Part shown: piece after piece, positions 26,624-34,651 of the stretch
How the letters are laid out: each line of letters begins with the position of its first letter
How positions within the stretch are numbered: the first letter of the stretch is position 1
NCBI GenBank assembly: GCA_963810915.1
Contig: CAWEPH010000006.1
Coordinates: 806,001 to 870,000 of the forward strand
Direction of reading: 5' to 3'
Source: JAOUEA01 sp963810915
Lineage (GTDB): Bacteria > Actinomycetota > UBA4738 > HRBIN12
DNA length: 64,000 nt
Notes under the pieces: model-generated
What the model was told of the DNA's origin: nothing
Database searches by the model: none
The model's input: the letters and a program-made list of their open reading frames with translations, nothing else
Position numbers and translations under genes: made by a program

Positions 26624-26786
26624 GGTACTCCTCGGGTCCTCGGAAGCTCGGTGCACTCTCTCCGGTCGGGCGACCCTGTGCCATCGGACCTGCGTCCGAT
26701 TTCTGGCCGAGGCAGGACGACGGCGACATGAGCCGCATGCCGTACGACGGCCGGGGTCGTGTCCATCCCCCAACCGGGGGTGCGGC

Positions 26787-27320
26787 TCAGCGCAGGGCCA
26801 GCGAGGGGTCGTCCTTGTAACGGCGCTTCAGCTCCGCCTGGACGGTGTCGAGCACCCCCATCACGACGGTCCGCGAGGCCGAGACCTCGTGCTCTTCGCT
26901 CACCAGGGTCTCGACCACCGCCGTCAGCTCCGCGTCGTCGAGCGTGGAGGGGTCGGAGATCGTGGCGTCGGAGACGAGACGCTCCACGCGGCGCCGAGCG
27001 AGCAGGAGCTCCTCCTCCGGCAGCCCGACCTTCACCGCCTCGCCGCGGGAGATGCCCGAGGGCTCGTCGGCCGCCAGGATGGTGGCCAGCCGATCGACGA
27101 GGGGACCCGGGTCCTCCCCCGCGTTGCGCGACGCCAGCTCGGCCTGCAGGATCTCCGCGCGCCCCTGCACGAGGCGCCGCAGCAGCGACAGGTACTCGCG
27201 CTCGGCGAGGCATTCGTCGCGGCGGGCGCGCAGCTCTTCGAGCGACAGCCCGTCCAGCCCATCGAGATAGGAGGCGTCGCGGATGCGATCGATGCGGCGG
27301 TGTCCGTAGTGCTCGCTCAC
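26787..27320 (-). CDS. RsiG-like protein, putative c-di-GMP-binding anti-sigma factor
   Basis: 177 residues, mostly helical. Streptomyces RsiG binds c-di-GMP with two E-x3-S-x2-R-x3-Q-x3-D helices and then holds the sigma factor WhiG. Here helix 1 has S45-x2-R48-x3-Q52-x3-E56 (EYLSLLRRLVQGRAEIL), with Arg instead of Glu at 41. Helix 3 has E143-x3-S147-x2-R150-x3-M154-x3-D158 (EHEVSASRTVVMGVLDTV). The motif is thus recognisable but altered at one or two positions per copy. The GTG start has a TAGGAT box 6 nt upstream. The HD-GYP gene downstream strengthens the assignment. No whiG-like sigma gene is in the window. Confidence 0.75.
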   Translation of the reverse strand: MSEHYGHRRIDRIRDASYLDGLDGLSLEELRARRDECLAEREYLSLLRRLVQGRAEILQAELASRNAGEDPGPLVDRLATILAADEPSGISRGEAVKVGLPEEELLLARRRVERLVSDATISDPSTLDDAELTAVVETLVSEEHEVSASRTVVMGVLDTVQAELKRRYKDDPSLALR

Positions 27321-27326
27321 GCGCCT

Positions 27327-27332
27327 ATCCTA
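27327..27332 (-). promoter_or_regulatory. -10-like box TAGGAT, leaderless spacing
   Basis: On the minus strand TAGGAT ends 6 nt before the GTG of the RsiG-like gene. It supports this start and a leaderless transcript. Confidence 0.5.
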
Positions 27333-27371
27333 CGGGCCGGAGGGGATACGCGAACACGTCGGGACTCGCGT

Positions 27372-28490
27372 TCAACAGACACCGAGCAACGCGGAGTAGG
27401 GATCGACCGCCGCGCCTCCGCCCGGGTGGTACTCGAAGTGCAGGTGGTTCACGGAGGTATCGCCCGTCGAGCCCACCAGGCCGACCGCTTCGCCCGCGCT
27501 CACGTGGCTCCCCTCGCCCGGCCCCGCATACGAGCTGAAGTGCGTGTAGAAGGTCCAGTCGGCGCTGCCGTCGTGGAAGATCACGGTGCCATAGCCGCCC
27601 GTGGAACTGCTCGTGCGATGCACCGTGCCCGCGTGCACCGCCACCACGGGCGTGCCGTACCCGGCGATCAGGTCGATGCCCTCGTGGGTGCGCCCACCCG
27701 GCCGCGGGTCGCCGAACGAGTCCGTGAACGAGGTGGGCCCGTTGACCGGGCAGGTCTGGAGCCATCCCGAACCGGACACCGGAGGCGGTGAGCCCGTGCC
27801 CGGGGTGCCACCTGACGGTGTACCGCCGGTCGTTCCCGGTGCCGACGCGGCCTGCTCCGCGGCCAGCCGCTGCTGCAGGTCAGCCGCGCGGGCCTCGTAC
27901 TCGGCGACCTTCGTGCGGATCGCCGCCTCCTGCTGTTGGAGCGACGCCAAGGCGGTGGTGCGCTGCGCGATCGCGCCGGCCAGCTGATCCTGTTGCCAGG
28001 AGAGTTCCTGCGACTGGACGGCGACCCTCGCGGCCAGGTCGGTGTCCTGCTGGGCGAGCGCGCTGGCGTACTGCAGGCGGTCCGTGGCCTCGGCCAGCGA
28101 GGTCGACGTGATCAGCGCCACCACCGGCTGGCTCGCCCCGGCCATGAAGATCTCGGCGGCGCGCGTGTTCAGTTCCTCGCGCGCGCCGACCAGGGCATCC
28201 TCGAGCTCCGCGATGCGTTTGGCCGCCGCGTCGGCCGCGTCCTGGGCCTCGGCGAGCTGCGCCTGGGCGTCCTGCCAGCGCGCCGCGACGGCGTCGAGCT
28301 CGGCGCGTGCGGCGTCGGCCTGCTGCTTGGCCGTCTCGAGATCGCTCGCGGTGTCGGCGCTCGCGGGCAGCGCGGCGACGGCGAGCGCCAGGGCGGCGAT
28401 CACCACGACGCATGCGCGGAACAGCTTGGAGAAGAGGATCGTTGCCTCCAGGGGCCGGAAGAACGTTCCTCGGAGGCTACCAGCGCGCAT
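27372..28490 (-). CDS. Secreted coiled-coil M23-family peptidoglycan hydrolase
   Basis: 372 residues, intact. A signal peptide (FRACVVVIAALALAVAALPA, then SAD) is followed by a long Ala/Gln/Glu-rich coiled coil (residues ~50-215), as in RipA/EnvC/CwlO-type proteins. After a Gly/Pro/Ser linker comes a LytM/M23 domain: HEGIDLIAGYGTPVVAVHAG, YGTVIFHDG, FYTHFSSYAGPGEG, VGLVGSTGDTSVNHLHFEYH. The zinc ligands H-x3-D and H-x-H are present, so an active endopeptidase is likely, acting outside the membrane on cell-wall crosslinks. The extra 20 residues before the signal peptide suggest a later start is possible. Confidence 0.9.
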   Translation of the reverse strand: MRAGSLRGTFFRPLEATILFSKLFRACVVVIAALALAVAALPASADTASDLETAKQQADAARAELDAVAARWQDAQAQLAEAQDAADAAAKRIAELEDALVGAREELNTRAAEIFMAGASQPVVALITSTSLAEATDRLQYASALAQQDTDLAARVAVQSQELSWQQDQLAGAIAQRTTALASLQQQEAAIRTKVAEYEARAADLQQRLAAEQAASAPGTTGGTPSGGTPGTGSPPPVSGSGWLQTCPVNGPTSFTDSFGDPRPGGRTHEGIDLIAGYGTPVVAVHAGTVHRTSSSTGGYGTVIFHDGSADWTFYTHFSSYAGPGEGSHVSAGEAVGLVGSTGDTSVNHLHFEYHPGGGAAVDPYSALLGVC

Positions 28491-28499
28491 CGCGGCAGG

Positions 28500-29030
28500 T
28501 CACGCGCCCTGTTGCGGGTCCAGCCCCTGCGCGCGGAAGCGCTCGATCTCCTCCCGGAGCGCGCCCAGGTGCTCCAGCTGGATCAGATCCTTCGGTCGCC
28601 CGGCCGCCCGCTTCATGCGCATGAGATCGTCGAGCGACGCCACGCGCACCACGAGGCCTGTTCCCAGATCGATCGAGCTCGCGCCCGCGTCAAGATCCTC
28701 GTAGCCGGTGGTACCGCTGGGCGTGCCCAGGATGTCGAACGCGCCGGCCGACGTCGAGAACGTGAACGTGTCGCCGTGCCGAAGCGACAGCGCGTCGATC
28801 ACGAACGGGATGTCGTCGGGCACACCGGGCCCTCGCAGCCGAGCATCCAGACCGTTGAGCGCCGCCGCGAGCCGCTCGAGGTTCTCCCCGTCGCGGGCGT
28901 AACAGATGTCGAGATCGTTGGTGACATCGGGCGTGCCACGCAGGTTGCCGGCCAACCCACCCACCACGACGAAGCGCACGCCGTGGGCGTCGAGGGCTCG
29001 AAGGATCGCATCCGGGTCGAACCCGGTCAT
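28500..29030 (-). CDS. Nucleotidyltransferase-fold protein, probable toxin of an XRE/NTase pair
   Basis: 176 residues. The motif FVVVGGLAGNLRGTPDVTND followed by LDICYARDGENLERL is the GG...DxD strand-helix of the minimal nucleotidyltransferase fold; the metal site would be the Asp pair in NDLDIC. The C-terminus (VRVASLDDLMRMKRAAGRPK, DLIQLEHLGALREE) matches related NTase families. The ATG overlaps the stop of the upstream XRE gene by 4 nt. Such pairs act as toxin-antitoxin modules where tested; toxicity here is inference. Confidence 0.75.
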   Translation of the reverse strand: MTGFDPDAILRALDAHGVRFVVVGGLAGNLRGTPDVTNDLDICYARDGENLERLAAALNGLDARLRGPGVPDDIPFVIDALSLRHGDTFTFSTSAGAFDILGTPSGTTGYEDLDAGASSIDLGTGLVVRVASLDDLMRMKRAAGRPKDLIQLEHLGALREEIERFRAQGLDPQQGA

Positions 29031-29353
29031 GCAGGCACCTCGCGCGCGCGAGCGAGGAGATCCGCTACGGCCTTCGCCGACCCGACCGCGTATGCGAGCC
29101 TCTCCGCCGGCGTGCGACGGAGACCGTCCCAGAGCTGTCCACGGTCGACACCCGCGCCGGGTCGATCCACCACCTCGAGCTGCATCCCGCAGGCCTCGAT
29201 CAGCGGAGCCAACGTCGCGAGGGACGGAGAGACCTGCCCCCGCTCGATCCGGGAGATCGTGGGCTGGGGCACCCCCGCACGGCGCGCCAGTTCGCGCTGG
29301 GTGAACCCCGCACGTCGGCGTGCCATCCGGAGCATCACAGCTGCATCTTGCAT
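29027..29353 (-). CDS. XRE-family helix-turn-helix regulator, probable antitoxin
   Basis: 108 residues from ATG 29353. The DNA-binding domain covers residues 8-60: RRRAGFTQRELARRAGVPQP, TISRIERGQVSPSLATLAPL and IEACGMQLEVV. The C-terminal half (LWDGLRRTPAERLAYAVGSA) is helical and could contact the downstream NTase. An alternative start much further upstream is rejected because a TATCAT box lies 6 nt before 29353 and a palindrome lies just beyond. This suggests autoregulation of the two-gene operon. Confidence 0.82.
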   Translation of the reverse strand: MQDAAVMLRMARRRAGFTQRELARRAGVPQPTISRIERGQVSPSLATLAPLIEACGMQLEVVDRPGAGVDRGQLWDGLRRTPAERLAYAVGSAKAVADLLARAREVPA

Positions 29354-29359
29354 GCTGTG

Positions 29360-29365
29360 ATGATA
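29360..29365 (-). promoter_or_regulatory. -10-like box TATCAT, leaderless spacing
   Basis: On the minus strand TATCAT ends 6 nt before the XRE ATG. It is the most AT-rich promoter-like site in this stretch. Confidence 0.5.
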
Positions 29366-29373
29366 ACAGATAT

Positions 29374-29389
29374 GTATCGCTAGTGATAC
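29374..29389. promoter_or_regulatory. Near-perfect palindrome, candidate XRE operator
   Basis: GTATCGCTAGTGATAC reads as its own complement except for one mismatched pair. It lies 21-36 nt upstream of the XRE start, just upstream of the -10-like box, the usual place for an autoregulatory operator. Confidence 0.5.
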
Positions 29390-29473
29390 CAGATGCGTAT
29401 CAGGACCGGTCGAGCGCGGCGCGCCGGGGCGGCGCCGCTCGCGCGCGACGTGGGTCACGCCGGCTCGCCGCGA

Positions 29474-30649
29474 CTACGCGTCCTGGTTCTGCATCGCGGC
29501 GATCAGGATGTCCGCGACCTCGGGTCGGGAGAACTCGATCGGCGGTCGCTCCCCGTTGCGCAGCATCTCGCGCACCTTCGTGCCGGAGAGCGAGATCCGC
29601 GTCTCCTCGCCGTGGGGGCAGGTCTTCGGCGACGCCATGCCCTCGCACGCGTTGCACCAGAACGAGTGCTCGAAGTTGAGCGTGGTGATGCCCAGCTCCC
29701 CCGGCTCGAACTCGGTGAAGATCTGCTGCGCGTCGTAGGTGCCGTAGTAGCTGCCCACCCCGGCGTGATCGCGACCCACGATGAAGTGCGTGCATCCGTA
29801 GTTCTTGCGCGCGATCGCGTGCCAGATGGCCTCGCGCGGCCCCGCGTAGCGCATCGCCGCCGGGAAGACGCTCACCATCGCGCGGTCCTTCGGGTAGTAG
29901 CCCTCGAACAGCGCCTCGTAGCACTGCATGCGCACGTCGGCGGGCACGTCGTCACCCTTGGTGGCGCCGACGAGCGGGTGCACGAGCAGCCCGTCGACGA
30001 TCTCGAGCGCGCACTTCTGGATGTACTCGTGCGCGCGATGGATCGGGTTGCGGGTCTGGAACCCGACCACGGTCTTCCAGCCGCGCTCGGCGAACACCGC
30101 GCGCGTCTCGGCCGGCGTGAGCCGGTAGTTGAGGAAGTCGTCGTGCGACGGGAGCGCGATCACCTCGAGGGTGCCGGCGGCGCAGTTGTCGCCCGCGGCC
30201 AGCACCGCGGCCACGCCCGGATGCTCGGCGTCGTCGGTCCGGTAGACCGAGATGGACTCCTTCGGCTTGTCGCGCTTGAAGATCTCGGAGATCCGCAGCA
30301 CGGCGAGCGGCTCGGCACCCTCCGACGGCAGGAGCGCGACGGCGTCGGCCCCACCCAGCCGGTGCGCCTCGTCGTCGGTGAGCGAGAGCGTGACCGGGAT
30401 CGCCCACGGCAGGCCGTTCGCGAGACGCATGTCCTCGAGCACCGCGTGGTAGTCGGCCGCGCCCTGGAAGCCCGTGAGAGGCGAGAGTGCGCCCGTGGCC
30501 AGCATCTCCAGGTCGGAGAGCTCGCGCTCGCTCACGACGACCTTGGGTAGGTTGGCGACCTCGGCCTTCAGCGCCTCGGCGCGGGCGTCGTCGACGATGA
30601 GGTCGACGAGCGTGCCGCCGTGCGGCGCGATGGGGTAGGACTCGGACAT
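29474..30649 (-). CDS. sat: Sulfate adenylyltransferase (ATP sulfurylase, monomeric/Sat type)
   Basis: 391 residues, intact. Makes adenylyl sulfate (APS) from ATP and sulfate. Blocks: ALSPLTGFQGAADYHAVLED, VVGFQTRNPIHRAHEYIQKC (the QTRNPxHRAHE nucleotide site), HPLVGATKGDDVPADVRMQC, ARKNYGCTHFIVGRDHAGVG and FWCNACEGMASPKTCPHGEE. The last holds a cysteine cluster found in many Sat enzymes. Start ATG 30649. It is divergent from the reductase gene cysH; together they form an assimilation route from sulfate to sulfite. Confidence 0.95.
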   Translation of the reverse strand: MSESYPIAPHGGTLVDLIVDDARAEALKAEVANLPKVVVSERELSDLEMLATGALSPLTGFQGAADYHAVLEDMRLANGLPWAIPVTLSLTDDEAHRLGGADAVALLPSEGAEPLAVLRISEIFKRDKPKESISVYRTDDAEHPGVAAVLAAGDNCAAGTLEVIALPSHDDFLNYRLTPAETRAVFAERGWKTVVGFQTRNPIHRAHEYIQKCALEIVDGLLVHPLVGATKGDDVPADVRMQCYEALFEGYYPKDRAMVSVFPAAMRYAGPREAIWHAIARKNYGCTHFIVGRDHAGVGSYYGTYDAQQIFTEFEPGELGITTLNFEHSFWCNACEGMASPKTCPHGEETRISLSGTKVREMLRNGERPPIEFSRPEVADILIAAMQNQDA

Positions 30650-30820
30650 CGTGTTCCAGCTCCTTCGGGGTCGGGTGGACGCGGCCCGCGACCCACGCGG
30701 GCGACGCGCCTCAGTGTACGGAACCCGCGGAACGCCGGTCCGGGCCGCCCCCACGGCGCTCCGGCGTGCACCCGTTCCGCCGGCTTCCGGGTATGCTCGC
30801 CGCGACCCCGAGAGGTGCCC
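30650..30820. promoter_or_regulatory. Divergent intergenic region between sat and cysH
   Basis: This 171-nt gap holds a -10-like TATGCT (30792-30797) facing cysH and a TACACT (30713-30718, minus strand) facing sat, plus AGAGG as ribosome site just before cysH. No known operator or riboswitch was recognised. Confidence 0.35.
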
Positions 30821-31552
30821 ATGCAGACCCTCCTCCCCGAAGAAGAACTCGTCGCGCTGAACCTCGCGTTCGAAGACGCGCATCCGCGCGAGATCCTCAG
30901 CTGGGCGCTGGAGACCTCGGGGCTCGAGCGGATCGCCTTGGCATCGGCGTTCCAGAGCGAGGGCACCGTGGTGATGCATCTCGCCACCCAGATCCGGCCC
31001 CGCATCCCGATCCTCTTCCTGGAGACCGGCTACCAGTTCGCCGAGACGCTCGCCTTCAAGCAGCAGATGACCGAGCGCCTCAACCTCAACGTGGTGGACC
31101 TCTACGGCGAGTACACCGTGGAGCGCCAGGCGAAGGAGTTCGGACCGCGCCTGTTCGAGAGCGATCCCGAACGGTGCTGCGAGCTCAACAAGGTCCAGCC
31201 CATGTTCGAGGCGCTCCGCGGCTTCGACGCGTGGGTCACCGCGCTCCGCCGTGACTCCTCACCCACCCGCGCCAACGCGCCGTTCGTGGAGCAGTACGAG
31301 ATCGAGACGGATCGCTGGATGGTGAAGGTCAACCCGATGGCCACCTGGACGCATCGCGACGTCTGGAACTACCTGAAGGAGCACGACCTCCCCCACAACC
31401 CGCTCTACGACCTCGGCTACTCCTCGATCGGCTGCGCGCCGTGCACGCGGATGCGGTTCGCGGGCGAGCCGGAGCGCGCGGGGCGCTGGGCCGGCAAGCC
31501 GAAGTGGGAGTGCGGGATCCACGCGAACGAGGCGGCCCAGCAGAAAGCCTGA
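30821..31552 (+). CDS. cysH: Phosphoadenylyl-/adenylyl-sulfate reductase (thioredoxin-dependent)
   Basis: 243 residues, intact. Reduces activated sulfate to sulfite. Blocks: IALASAFQSEGTVVMHLATQ, PILFLETGYQFAETLAFKQQ, PERCCELNKVQPMFEALRGF, WTHRDVWNYLKEHDLPHNPL, YSSIGCAPCTRM and the C-terminal KWECGIH with the catalytic Cys. The CC and CxxC pairs are the four [4Fe-4S] ligands, which in this family usually mark an APS-specific enzyme. No cysC-like APS kinase is in the window, in agreement with APS as substrate. Confidence 0.93.
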   Translation: MQTLLPEEELVALNLAFEDAHPREILSWALETSGLERIALASAFQSEGTVVMHLATQIRPRIPILFLETGYQFAETLAFKQQMTERLNLNVVDLYGEYTVERQAKEFGPRLFESDPERCCELNKVQPMFEALRGFDAWVTALRRDSSPTRANAPFVEQYEIETDRWMVKVNPMATWTHRDVWNYLKEHDLPHNPLYDLGYSSIGCAPCTRMRFAGEPERAGRWAGKPKWECGIHANEAAQQKA

Positions 31553-31561
31553 CGCACTCGC

Positions 31562-32476
31562 TCAGGCCACGACCCAGAGGGCCTCGCGCGCGAGCTCGAT
31601 CTCGAGCCGGCGGTGATCGCCCAGCGAGTCGCCGTCCACCTGCACCGGGAACGGCTCCGACGCCGTCACCAGCACGTGCGAGGCGTCGTGGATGTAGTCG
31701 ATGTCACGCCCCTGGACGTGGCGCGCCGATCCGAAGACCTGCCACGCGACGCGAGGGACGCTCCGCCGGTTGAGCTTGCGCACCGAGAGCACGTCGAGTC
31801 CGGTGTCGAGCGAGGCCTGGGGCGTCATCCGGAGCCCGCGCTCCTTGTAGTACGTGTACGGGTCGGTGCGCCCGACCATCACCGAGAGCGAGGGCACGGG
31901 TTCCCCGTCGTCCACCGAGATCTCCAGGTCGGGGGCGCGCCCCGCGTAGCCCACGAGCAACTCCCACGCCACCGAGCGGAACGCCACCCGGTCGAACTTG
32001 GCCTTCGTCTTGGGGAACTTGGCGTCCATCCGCTGCATCGCCGCCGCGTCGACGCCCGCGCCGCAGTTCACGGCGAAGTACCGGCCGTCCGCCCGCCCCA
32101 GATGGAGCTTGAAGGCGTCGTCGTCCAGGGCCTTGCCGATCAGCACCCCGGTCGCCTCGACGGGATCGGTGGGCAGGCCGAGCGCACGCACCAGGATGTT
32201 CGTGGCGCCTCCGGGCAGCACGCCGAGCGCGGTCTCGGTGCCCGCGAGCGCGTTCACCACCTCGTTGATCGTGCCGTCGCCGCTGAAGACCACGACCAGG
32301 TCGGAGCCCTCCTCCACGGCCTGGGCCGCGATCTCGGATGCGTGGCCCCGCTCCTTGGTCTCCGTCACCTCAAGGTGGAAGTCGGCGGACAGCGCCTTCT
32401 CGATCACGGCGAGCGTGGGCTTGGACACCGTCCGCGCGACGGGGTTCACGATGAGGAGGAGCCGTTGGAAGCGCAT
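31562..32476 (-). CDS. Diacylglycerol/lipid kinase family protein (YegS/DagK-like)
   Basis: 304 residues, intact. The ATP-binding core is LLLIVNPVARTVSKPTL and DLVVVFSGDGTINEVVNALA (GGDGT-type motif), followed by GVLPGGATNILVRALGLPTD and the metal-binding FAVNCGAGVDAAAMQRMDAK. It phosphorylates a lipid hydroxyl such as diacylglycerol or a sphingoid base; the actual substrate is not known. It is convergent with cysH with a 9-nt gap; the shared stop region forms a short hairpin. Confidence 0.9.
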   Translation of the reverse strand: MRFQRLLLIVNPVARTVSKPTLAVIEKALSADFHLEVTETKERGHASEIAAQAVEEGSDLVVVFSGDGTINEVVNALAGTETALGVLPGGATNILVRALGLPTDPVEATGVLIGKALDDDAFKLHLGRADGRYFAVNCGAGVDAAAMQRMDAKFPKTKAKFDRVAFRSVAWELLVGYAGRAPDLEISVDDGEPVPSLSVMVGRTDPYTYYKERGLRMTPQASLDTGLDVLSVRKLNRRSVPRVAWQVFGSARHVQGRDIDYIHDASHVLVTASEPFPVQVDGDSLGDHRRLEIELAREALWVVA

Positions 32477-32524
32477 GCGTCCGCTCAGTATCCCAGGGGC
32501 ACCGGGGTGCGGCTCGTAACCGCC

Positions 32525-32761
32525 TCAGCCACCCGAGACCGGCGGCAGGAGCGCCACCTCGTCGCCCTCGGCCACCGGGACGCCCCGGTCCGCCCGCTCG
32601 CCGTTCACCACGAACGAGGCGACCGCCGCCACCGATGCGAACCGCTCGCCGTAGCGCGCCGAGAGATCGTCCACGATCTCCCCCACGGTCATGCCGCTCG
32701 CCTCCACCTCGGAGGCACCCGCCGCCTCGCGGAGCGCCGCGAACAGGCGCACCCGGATCAC
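32525..32761 (-). CDS. ThiS/MoaD-family sulfur carrier protein (78 aa)
   Basis: The sequence VIRVRLFAALREAAGASEVE, with FVVNGERADRGVPVAEGDEV, VALLPPVSGG at the end, is a ubiquitin-like beta-grasp protein with a terminal Gly-Gly for thiocarboxylation. MoaD (molybdopterin synthase small subunit) is the best match, though no other molybdenum cofactor gene is near; ThiS or another sulfur donor is possible. GTG 32761 overlaps the stop of the hydrolase upstream (GTGA). Confidence 0.85.
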   Translation of the reverse strand: MIRVRLFAALREAAGASEVEASGMTVGEIVDDLSARYGERFASVAAVASFVVNGERADRGVPVAEGDEVALLPPVSGG

Positions 32762-33543
32762 GGAAGCTCCTGAAGGATCACCCGCGTGAGCCGCTGCGCG
32801 AAGGCCGGGCTGAGACCGTCCTCGGCGTGGCCGAACCGATCGCCGATCAAGAGCCGCTTCGGCTCCTGCGCGGCCTCGTAGAGGCGCTCCGCGTGATCGG
32901 CGCTGAAGAGCGGATCGTCGCGCCCGTGCACGATCACGAGCGGCGTCGGCGCGATCTTGCCGACCACGTCTTCCGGCGACTCGGGCTCGTCCCACTCCTC
33001 GGGCAGGCGGACGCCCCACGCGCGCAGCGCGGCCCGGCCGGGAGCCGTGCCCACGCGCGCATGGAAGTTGCGGCGCGCCTTCGGATGTGCGCCGTCGTGC
33101 CAGTTCCAGTACGCGAGCGAGGAGATCGCCACCACCTCGTCGACGTCGCCGATAAGCCCGGCCTGGCGGATCACGGCGATCCCGCCCATCGACGTCCCCA
33201 CCGTGATCGCCTGCGGGTGACCCACCCGGCGAACGAGTGCGACCACCGCGTCGATGTCCCACATCTCCGCACCCCCGAAGTCGCTCACGCCCGCGCTCTC
33301 GCCGTGGCCGCGCAGGTCGGGCGCGTACACCGTGAAGTCCTCGCTGAAGTGCTCCGCGAAGACCGCGAACTTCGGCTTGCGGTGCCACCCCATCAGGCCG
33401 TGGGCGAGGATGAGTGCAGGCAGATCGGCACCCGGGTGGCCGAGGCGCGTGCCCTCGATCCGCACGCCGTCCTGGGTGTGGACGGTGAACGGACGCGCCG
33501 GGACCCGCCAATGGTGGGAGGTGACGTGCTGGACGGTCGTCAT
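32758..33543 (-). CDS. Alpha/beta hydrolase
   Basis: 261 residues, intact. The lid-core pattern is LPALILAHGLMGWHRKPKFA (oxyanion HG), YAPDLRGHGESAG, ITVGTSMGGIAVIRQAGLIG (G-x-S-x-G nucleophile Ser), PLVIVHGRDDPLFSADHAER (acid) and GDRFGHAEDG (His). All catalytic elements are present. The substrate is unknown. Coupled to the MoaD-like gene by a 4-nt overlap. A TACGCT box lies 9 nt before the ATG. Confidence 0.88.
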   Translation of the reverse strand: MTTVQHVTSHHWRVPARPFTVHTQDGVRIEGTRLGHPGADLPALILAHGLMGWHRKPKFAVFAEHFSEDFTVYAPDLRGHGESAGVSDFGGAEMWDIDAVVALVRRVGHPQAITVGTSMGGIAVIRQAGLIGDVDEVVAISSLAYWNWHDGAHPKARRNFHARVGTAPGRAALRAWGVRLPEEWDEPESPEDVVGKIAPTPLVIVHGRDDPLFSADHAERLYEAAQEPKRLLIGDRFGHAEDGLSPAFAQRLTRVILQELP

Positions 33544-33595
33544 CGCAGGTCAAGCGTACCGGCGGGGAGACCGACCCGATATGGTGAGTGCACCC

Positions 33596-34261
33596 ATGGC
33601 GTTCCTGGCGTTCCTCGCAGATCGCCCGCCGCAGACGGCCCTGCCGGCCCTCGTGGAGCTCCACGCGGACCTGAAGCTCGAAGCCCTGGCGGTCTCGTCG
33701 TTGGCGCACGTGCTCGAACTTGAACCCGCGGCCGTGTTGGTGGACGCCGCCGAGAACCCGGGCCAGGCGTGGGCCGTGCTGCAGGAGCTGCGCGCGCGCG
33801 ACCCGCGTGTGCCCGCCCTGCTGGTGGCCGAGCGCGATCAGATCGAGCGCTACCCGTGGCACGAGGTGGCCGACGAGTTCGTGTACCCCGGCGCCCCGGC
33901 CGCCGAGCTCCGGGTGCGCCTCGCGATGCTGCGCCGGCGCGCCGGTACCGGCGACGGCACCACGATCCGGCTGGGACCGCTGTCCCTGGACACCGAGGCC
34001 TACCGCGTCACGGCGAACGGGCGCCCGCTCGACCTGACGTTCAAGGAGTTCGAGCTGCTGCGGTTCCTGGCCTCGCACCCCGGCCGCGTGTACACGCGGC
34101 CGGCCTTGCTGCGCGAGGTGTGGGGCTACGACTTCTACGGCGGCACCCGCACCGTGGACGTGCACGTGCGGCGCCTGCGCGCCAAGCTCGGGCCCGAGCA
34201 CGAGCAGCTGATCGAGACGGTGCGCAGCGTGGGGTATCGCGCGGCCGACCTCGAGCGATGA
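33596..34261 (+). CDS. glnR: GlnR-type orphan response regulator (OmpR/PhoB winged helix)
   Basis: 221 residues. The N-terminal receiver-like domain (MAFLAFLADRPPQTALPALV, VDAAENPGQAWAVLQELRA) lacks most phosphorylation-site residues, as in GlnR. The C-terminal winged helix covers residues ~125-218: GPLSLDTEAYRVTANGRPLD, LTFKEFELLRFLASHPGRV, REVWGYDFYGGTRTVDVHV and RRLRAKLGPEHEQLIETVRS. GlnR is the master nitrogen regulator of Actinomycetota. ATG 33596 is chosen over 33581, because the latter overlaps a TATGGT promoter-like box. A matching GlnR-box-like site lies before glnA at 35491. Confidence 0.82.
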   Translation: MAFLAFLADRPPQTALPALVELHADLKLEALAVSSLAHVLELEPAAVLVDAAENPGQAWAVLQELRARDPRVPALLVAERDQIERYPWHEVADEFVYPGAPAAELRVRLAMLRRRAGTGDGTTIRLGPLSLDTEAYRVTANGRPLDLTFKEFELLRFLASHPGRVYTRPALLREVWGYDFYGGTRTVDVHVRRLRAKLGPEHEQLIETVRSVGYRAADLER

Positions 34262-34373
34262 CCCTGCGGGCGGTCGGTCGGCCCTGACCGGAAGACCTAG
34301 TCAGGCGGAGCCAGCGCGAAATGACTCGCATGGGCTCTGCGCTGTAGCCGCGCCCGGGACCGATGAGAGGGAC

Positions 34374-34526
34374 ATGAACATCGACACCGTGCTCAGGACC
34401 GCGTCGCTCGTCCCGCTTACGGGACTCCTCCCCCTCGGTATCGCGATCCTGGGCATCCTCCACCGACCCGTGCCGGCGACCGCCTTGGCCCACCCTGGGC
34501 GGCCGGGCACCGGCACGGGTCGGTAG
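34374..34526 (+). CDS. Small membrane peptide (50 aa)
   Basis: The sequence starts MNIDTVLRTASLVPLTGLLP and continues LGIAILGILHRPV, one hydrophobic span, with a Pro/Gly-rich tail. GAGAGGG lies about 6 nt before the ATG, a good ribosome site. There is no recognised family. It lies between glnR and a cyclase gene and is followed by a strong hairpin. Confidence 0.45.
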   Translation: MNIDTVLRTASLVPLTGLLPLGIAILGILHRPVPATALAHPGRPGTGTGR

Positions 34527-34550
34527 GTCCTTCTCTCCACCAACCGAATA

Positions 34551-34593
34551 CCGAACGCCCCGCCCGGAACCCCCTCCCGGACGGGGCGTTCGG
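34551..34593 (+). terminator. Strong hairpin without a T tract
   Basis: CCGAACGCCCCG (34551-34562) pairs perfectly with CGGGGCGTTCGG (34582-34593), a 12-bp stem with a 19-nt loop. No T run follows. It may be a terminator after the small membrane peptide or another RNA element. Confidence 0.5.
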
Positions 34594-34639
34594 ACGTCCG
34601 GGCCCCGGATGCGGATGGAGCAGGGTCGGTGCCTGACGG

Positions 34640-34645
34640 TATCGT
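34640..34645 (+). promoter_or_regulatory. -10-like box TATCGT, leaderless spacing
   Basis: TATCGT ends 6 nt before the ATG at 34652, in line with the other leaderless-type promoters here. Confidence 0.45.
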
Positions 34646-34651
34646 CGGGGC

